NCBI GenBank assembly: GCA_041493205.1
Contig: JBGPYM010000039.1
Location: 1-16,574, forward strand
DNA from: JBGPYM01 sp041493205
Lineage (GTDB): Bacteria > Bacteroidota > Ignavibacteria > UBA10030 > UBA6906
DNA: 16,574 nt
Direction of reading: 5' to 3'
Part shown: piece by piece, positions 12,828 to 16,574 of the stretch
How positions within the stretch are numbered: the first letter of the stretch is position 1
Layout: each line of letters starts with the position of its first letter
The notes under the pieces: model-generated
Database searches by the model: none
Told to the model about the DNA's origin: nothing
Seen by the model: only the letters and a program-made list of their open reading frames with translations
Position numbers and translations under genes: made by a program

Positions 12828-15044
12828 ATGAAACTTTTTTTCCGCTCTCTTCTTCCCGTCGCTCTCATCCTGATATGTTCCGCGACGGGCCCCGCCGCTC
12901 CTCTTCACACCAGCGTCCGCCTCATCGCCGATTCCCGCGCACTCGTCCCGGGCGGCCGGGTCACGCTTGGCATCCACCTGACAATCGAGAAAGGCTGGCA
13001 TACCTACTGGAGTAATCCCGGTGAAGCGGGGATTCCGACGCAGGTGCACTGGACGGTGCCCGAAGGATATGTCACGGGCGACATTGACTGGCCCGTCCCG
13101 CACAAGTATGTCGAAGCGGGCGATGTACTGACGTACGGGTACGCAGATGAAACGATGTTGCTGGTGCCGCTCGCGATCCCGCTGACTGCGAAGCCCGGGA
13201 CCCGCGTCACACTCCGTGCGCGCATTGAGTGGCTCGAGTGTGAGAATATCTGCATCCCGGGAAGTGCTGCGGTGGAACTGACACTCCCCGTGTCCGCCAG
13301 GGCGACAGGGGCGGAGAACACAACACTTTTTGAACGATACCGGCGGCTTGTGCCGCCGCCGTTCGCCGGGGGGCAGGACGGTACGCTGACGACCCGGTGT
13401 GCCGGGGGAGTGGTGGAAATCCGGCTGGACGCTCCGGGACGGCTTGCCGCTGACTCGGCTGCGCGACCCGACTTTTTCCCCGAACCTCTCGCGGACGTCC
13501 TCGTCAATCGTACCACAGTCACAGCAAACGGTCAGACGGCCGTGCTGAAAGTCCCGCTGACGTCGTCCCGGGCATTGACCGGCCCGCGTACGCTGCGGGG
13601 CGTGCTTGTCTATACACCCGCAGGGGGAGAACGGCGCGCGCGGGAAGTGGCCGTGGATCTCTCTTCTGAATTCTGTGCATCGCTCTTCACCGGCGGGAAC
13701 GCCACGCCGCTCCTGGAGCGGACATTCACGGGCACACCGGCCCCGGGGGGCAGCGGGCAGTTGCTCCTCTCGCTCTTCTTCGCGCTCATCGGCGGCATGC
13801 TCCTGAATATTATGCCCTGTGTTCTTCCGGTCATAGCACTCAAGATCTTCGGGCTTGTAAAAATGGCAGGAGATTCTCCCGGCCGGATCGTCAGACTCGG
13901 GTGGGCGTTCTCTGCGGGGATTCTCGCCTCGTTCGTGTCGCTCGCACTCCTCGTCATCATACTCCAGTTTGCCGGCCAGCAGGTGGGATGGGGGTTTCAG
14001 TTCCAGGAGCCGCTGTTTGTGATCGCAATGGCTGCAGTGGTGTTCGCCTTCGGCCTGAATCTGTTCGGCGTTTTTGAAATCCGGCTGCCGGGCTCGGCAG
14101 TGAGCGGGCTCAGTACGCTTGCGTCGCGGCAGGGGACACAGGGAAAAGGGTATGGCGCGTCGTTCGGCGAAGGCGTCTTTGCGACGGTGCTGGCGACCCC
14201 GTGTACAGCCCCGTATCTCGGGAGCGCGCTGGGGTTCGCCTTTGCGCAGCCCTGGTGGGTGATTCTCCTCATCTTCGCGACCGTCGCCCTCGGAATGGCT
14301 CTCCCGTACCTCGTGCTCACCGCCAGGCCGGGGTGGCTCCGCTATCTGCCGAAGCCCGGCGAATGGATGGTGACGGCGAAGCAGTTCATGGGATTTCTGA
14401 TGATGGCCACCCTTCTGTGGCTTCTCTATGTCCTCGGGAAGCAGCTCGGGATGGAAGCAGTGATCTGGACGGGGGCGTTTCTGCTCGCGGTGGGGGCGGC
14501 ATGCTGGCTGATCGGCAGATTCGCGACGCTGACGGCATCGCGCCGGACCGTGCGCATGATATGGCTCGCGGCCCTCCTCCTCGTGGCGGCCGGCTACGGC
14601 GTCTTCCTTGAATCGGCGTTGAACGTCCGCGCCGTGATCGCGGGAATCCCCACCGCACCCGGAGGACAGACCGAGCCCGGGGATGGGATAGCATGGAAAC
14701 CGTTTACACTGCAGGGGCTTGAAGCGGATCTGAAAGGCGACCGGCCGGTGTTTATCGACTTCACGGCCGAATGGTGCCTCACCTGTAAGGTGAATGAGAA
14801 AGCTGTCATGGGTGACCGGGCGGTGGTGGAAAAATTCCGGGATCTCAATGTCATCCCGATCAGGGCAGACTGGACCAACCGCAATCCCGACATCACTCGT
14901 CTGCTCGCCAAATTCGGCCGGTCAGGCGTGCCACTCTATGTGATCTTCTCGCCGGGGAAACCCGACGCTCCCACCGTGCTTCCCGAAGTCATCACAACGT
15001 CGCTCGTACTCGAAGCGCTCGACCGGGCCGCCGGCCGCCCCTAG
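12828..15044 (+). CDS. dsbD: DsbD-family thiol:disulfide transporter
   Basis: Has 738 residues in the full three-domain plan. After a signal peptide (to about residue 24), an N-terminal periplasmic domain (about 25-290) carries C138-E-N-I-C142. The central membrane domain (about 305-600, roughly eight helices) has Cys331 in MPCVLPVIALK and Cys459 in ATPCTAPYLG. The C-terminal thioredoxin-like domain has WCLTCK (Cys650/653). Electrons pass from cytoplasmic thioredoxin through the membrane cysteines to the periplasm, where such proteins reduce substrates including apocytochrome c. All six expected cysteines are present. The two CxxCH haem sites of the lipoprotein upstream would need reduced cysteines, so a functional tie is plausible. 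The start lacks a clear ribosome binding site and probably relies on coupling to the small gene 8 bases upstream. Confidence 0.93.
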   Translation: MKLFFRSLLPVALILICSATGPAAPLHTSVRLIADSRALVPGGRVTLGIHLTIEKGWHTYWSNPGEAGIPTQVHWTVPEGYVTGDIDWPVPHKYVEAGDVLTYGYADETMLLVPLAIPLTAKPGTRVTLRARIEWLECENICIPGSAAVELTLPVSARATGAENTTLFERYRRLVPPPFAGGQDGTLTTRCAGGVVEIRLDAPGRLAADSAARPDFFPEPLADVLVNRTTVTANGQTAVLKVPLTSSRALTGPRTLRGVLVYTPAGGERRAREVAVDLSSEFCASLFTGGNATPLLERTFTGTPAPGGSGQLLLSLFFALIGGMLLNIMPCVLPVIALKIFGLVKMAGDSPGRIVRLGWAFSAGILASFVSLALLVIILQFAGQQVGWGFQFQEPLFVIAMAAVVFAFGLNLFGVFEIRLPGSAVSGLSTLASRQGTQGKGYGASFGEGVFATVLATPCTAPYLGSALGFAFAQPWWVILLIFATVALGMALPYLVLTARPGWLRYLPKPGEWMVTAKQFMGFLMMATLLWLLYVLGKQLGMEAVIWTGAFLLAVGAACWLIGRFATLTASRRTVRMIWLAALLLVAAGYGVFLESALNVRAVIAGIPTAPGGQTEPGDGIAWKPFTLQGLEADLKGDRPVFIDFTAEWCLTCKVNEKAVMGDRAVVEKFRDLNVIPIRADWTNRNPDITRLLAKFGRSGVPLYVIFSPGKPDAPTVLPEVITTSLVLEALDRAAGRP

Positions 15045-15793
15045 GGTTTTCTCACCTGGAGGATCCGCCGGAGCACCACCTTGGTGCTCTCAGGAAAATC
15101 GCCCCCCAGCATCCACTCGGCGTACCCCGGATCGTCCGTAACCGGCTTTCCCCGGTTTTTGCCGAACGCATAAATAATTTCACCCTTCTGGTTCCTCGCC
15201 AGCTTCCGGCCGAAATCAACGATCGCGTCGCTGTTGCAGAATGCGTGAATCTCCTCGACTGTGCGGCCGATGTCAGTATACGTATCCAGCTGCCGGCGGA
15301 ACACCTCCACGGTCGCTCTGACATCCGCTTCGGCATCGTGGGCGTCGTCGAGAGACTTGTTGCAGTAGAACCGGTATGCCGCGGCCAGCGTTCTCTCTTC
15401 CTTCTTGTGGTAGATCACCTGCACATCGATGAGCTTGCTATCGGGATTGGGGAAGGAAATGCCGCAGCGGGCGAATTCCTCGACCAGCAAGGGGATGTCA
15501 AACCGGTTGGAATTGAACCCGCCGATGTCCGCGCCATGGAACAATTCCTGAATGCCCGGCGCGAGATCGCGGAAGGAAGGAGCTCCCGCGACATCGGCAT
15601 CCGCGATGTGATGGACCGCCGTCGCAGCGGGCGGGATCGGAATGCCGGGATTGATGAGGCGGGTCTTGAGCTCTTCGCGGCCATCGGGGAAAACTTTCAT
15701 GACGGCCAGTTGAACGATGCGGTCACGGGCGATGTCTATTCCGGTGGTTTCGAGGTCGAAGAACACGAGCGGTCGTTGAACAGTGAACGTCAT
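15041..15793 (-). CDS. DnaQ-like 3'-5' exonuclease (DEDDh) with ExoX-type tail
   Basis: Has 250 residues. The start at 15793 gives MTFTVQRPLVFFDLETTG and is supported by AGGAG at 15809-15805; a longer frame adds 24 unlikely residues. The five DEDDh residues are present: Asp13 and Glu15 (DLETTG), Asp99 (NSNRFDIPLL), His152 and Asp157 (HDAEADV). The fold removes nucleotides from 3' ends with two metal ions, as in the polymerase III epsilon subunit and exonuclease X. The C-terminal 60 residues (FGRKLARNQ, FGKNRGKPV, DPGYAEWML, DFPESTK) look like the small ExoX-type C-terminal domain, which favours a stand-alone repair or RNA-processing nuclease over a replicative proofreader. It has its own promoter, ends tail-to-tail with dsbD in the shared CTAG, and diverges from pgi. 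Confidence 0.9.
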   Translation of the reverse strand: MTFTVQRPLVFFDLETTGIDIARDRIVQLAVMKVFPDGREELKTRLINPGIPIPPAATAVHHIADADVAGAPSFRDLAPGIQELFHGADIGGFNSNRFDIPLLVEEFARCGISFPNPDSKLIDVQVIYHKKEERTLAAAYRFYCNKSLDDAHDAEADVRATVEVFRRQLDTYTDIGRTVEEIHAFCNSDAIVDFGRKLARNQKGEIIYAFGKNRGKPVTDDPGYAEWMLGGDFPESTKVVLRRILQVRKP

Positions 15794-15830
15794 TGGTGCA
15801 TGTGCTCCTGTGATGTGTGCCGTCTGGTGC

Positions 15831-15859
15831 AAAGTACCCAACCGGGGGGTGAACCGCAA
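15831..15859 (-). promoter_or_regulatory. Candidate promoter of the exonuclease gene
   Basis: On the minus strand there is TTGCGG (15859-15854), 17 bases, then TACTTT (15836-15831). Transcription would start near 15824, giving a leader of about 30 bases that contains the AGGAG ribosome binding site. The -35 box matches the TTGC form seen at other promoters here. Confidence 0.5.
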
Positions 15860-15939
15860 CCGCACCCTGCGGCAATTGCGGGGAATCTCTCGTATATTTT
15901 CGCTAACGCTTCAGAACACTTCCGGCGCTGGAGACAACC

Positions 15940-16574
15940 ATGTCCTCGCTCACCGACTCCGTTCCCTGGAAAGCGCTCCGGCGGCATCACGCGGCAATCG
16001 CCGTGACGCATTTGCGGGATCTTTTCACTGCGGACCCTGACCGCTTCACACGGTTCTCTCTCCGTTGGGGAGCAATGCTCGTCGATTACTCGAAGCACAG
16101 GGTGAACGCGGAAACGATGCGGCTCCTGTTCGACTGTGCGCGCTTCGCGCGGGTGGAAGAGTGGAGGGGCCGGATGTTCGCGGGAGAGGCGGTCAATTGC
16201 ACCGAAGGCCGGCCCGTATTGCATTGCGCCCTCCGTAACCGTTCCGCGAGGCCGGTGCTTGCCGCAGGGAAGGATGTGATGCCCGGCGTCCGCCGGGTGC
16301 TCGCGCAGATGCGCGGGTTCAGCAGCGCGGTGCGCACCGGTGCCTGGCGCGGGTACACGGGAGAGCCCATCCGCGACGTCGTCAACATCGGCATCGGCGG
16401 CTCCGATCTCGGCCCGGTGATGGTAACCGAGGCTTTGCGCCACTATGGGCGCCCGGGCCTCCGGGTCCACTTCGTGTCGAATGTGGACGGCACGCACATC
16501 GCGGAAACGCTGCAGGGGTTGGACCCGGCATCGACTCTCTTCATCATCGCCTCCAAGACGTTCACCACGCAGGA
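15940..16574 (+). CDS. pgi: Glucose-6-phosphate isomerase, 5' part, cut by the right edge
   Basis: Interconverts glucose-6-phosphate and fructose-6-phosphate in glycolysis and gluconeogenesis, in the cytoplasm. 211 codons are visible of an expected ~550, in one open frame with no stop. Family blocks are LRWGAMLVDYSKHRV (about residues 43-57), AVNCTEGRPVLHCALRN (about 85-101), NIGIGGSDLGP (149-159, the sugar-phosphate-binding SIS loop), HFVSNVDGTHI and IIASKTFTTQ at the edge. This is the long proteobacterial/eukaryotic-type PGI. The ATG at 15940 has GGAGA at 15930-15934 with 5-base spacing. A TATATT at 15893-15898 may be its -10 box, but no -35 box lies at a proper distance. Confidence 0.95.
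   Translation, partial: MSSLTDSVPWKALRRHHAAIAVTHLRDLFTADPDRFTRFSLRWGAMLVDYSKHRVNAETMRLLFDCARFARVEEWRGRMFAGEAVNCTEGRPVLHCALRNRSARPVLAAGKDVMPGVRRVLAQMRGFSSAVRTGAWRGYTGEPIRDVVNIGIGGSDLGPVMVTEALRHYGRPGLRVHFVSNVDGTHIAETLQGLDPASTLFIIASKTFTTQ

Noticed and set aside
15876..15898. pgi promoter with TTGCGG and TATATT
   Set aside because: The two boxes are only 11 bases apart, too close for a normal sigma factor. TATATT alone is kept as a possible -10 box in the pgi entry.
1..16574. tRNA or rRNA genes, CRISPR arrays, insertion sequences
   Set aside because: No cloverleaf, rRNA-like stretch, spaced repeat array, transposase motif or terminal inverted repeat pair was found when reading both strands by eye.

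Overview
The window is about 16.6 kb of GC-rich, densely coded bacterial DNA. The best lineage clue is the protein at 8047-10287. It ends in a Por-type (type IX secretion) C-terminal sorting domain with the motif NFPNPFNPST, which is typical of the Bacteroidota/Chlorobiota/Ignavibacteriota group and related FCB phyla. A closer placement is not possible from sequence alone. No rRNA, tRNA, CRISPR array, transposase or integrase was seen.

Left end (1-600): the tail of an unidentified ORF is followed by the first ~100 codons of an exonuclease VII large-subunit gene (xseA). Its similarity to XseA stops abruptly at about 436-466. A perfect 13-bp-stem palindrome (561-589) of REP-like type follows, then the 3' end of gltA (citrate synthase type II, minus strand, 601-1920). 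The xseA break is either a real gene remnant or an assembly join.

Centre (1921-10341): a 732-bp intergenic region carries a candidate gltA promoter on the minus strand and, 400 bp away, an AT-rich plus-strand promoter with a 12-bp palindrome abutting its -35 box. That promoter reads into seven closely spaced genes, probably one operon. They encode three small secreted beta-barrel-like proteins, a 737-aa lipoprotein with a PD40/TolB-like propeller plus two CxxCH haem motifs resembling the hydrazine synthase alpha subunit (HzsA), a 76-aa DUF4266-type lipoprotein ending in GGGCGCAK, a DUF3570-type outer-membrane protein, and a T9SS-exported NHL-propeller protein. All seven have export signals. 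The operon ends at a 12-bp-stem hairpin (10304-10341). I read it as an uncharacterised cell-envelope redox system. It is the most interesting part of the window.

Right part (10342-16574): a promoter precedes a three-gene overlapping operon made of a helical TPR-like protein, an EamA/DMT permease and trmH (tRNA G18 2'-O-methyltransferase). A second promoter precedes a 45-aa single-pass membrane protein and a three-domain DsbD-type thiol:disulfide transporter. DsbD ends tail-to-tail with a DnaQ/ExoX-type DEDDh exonuclease, sharing the four bases CTAG. A divergent intergenic region then leads into a truncated glucose-6-phosphate isomerase gene (pgi) that runs off the right edge.

Five candidate promoters share a common form: a TTGCNN or TTGACA -35 box, 16-17 bp, then TATATT, TATGTT or TACTTT. 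This supports the transcription-unit layout given here.
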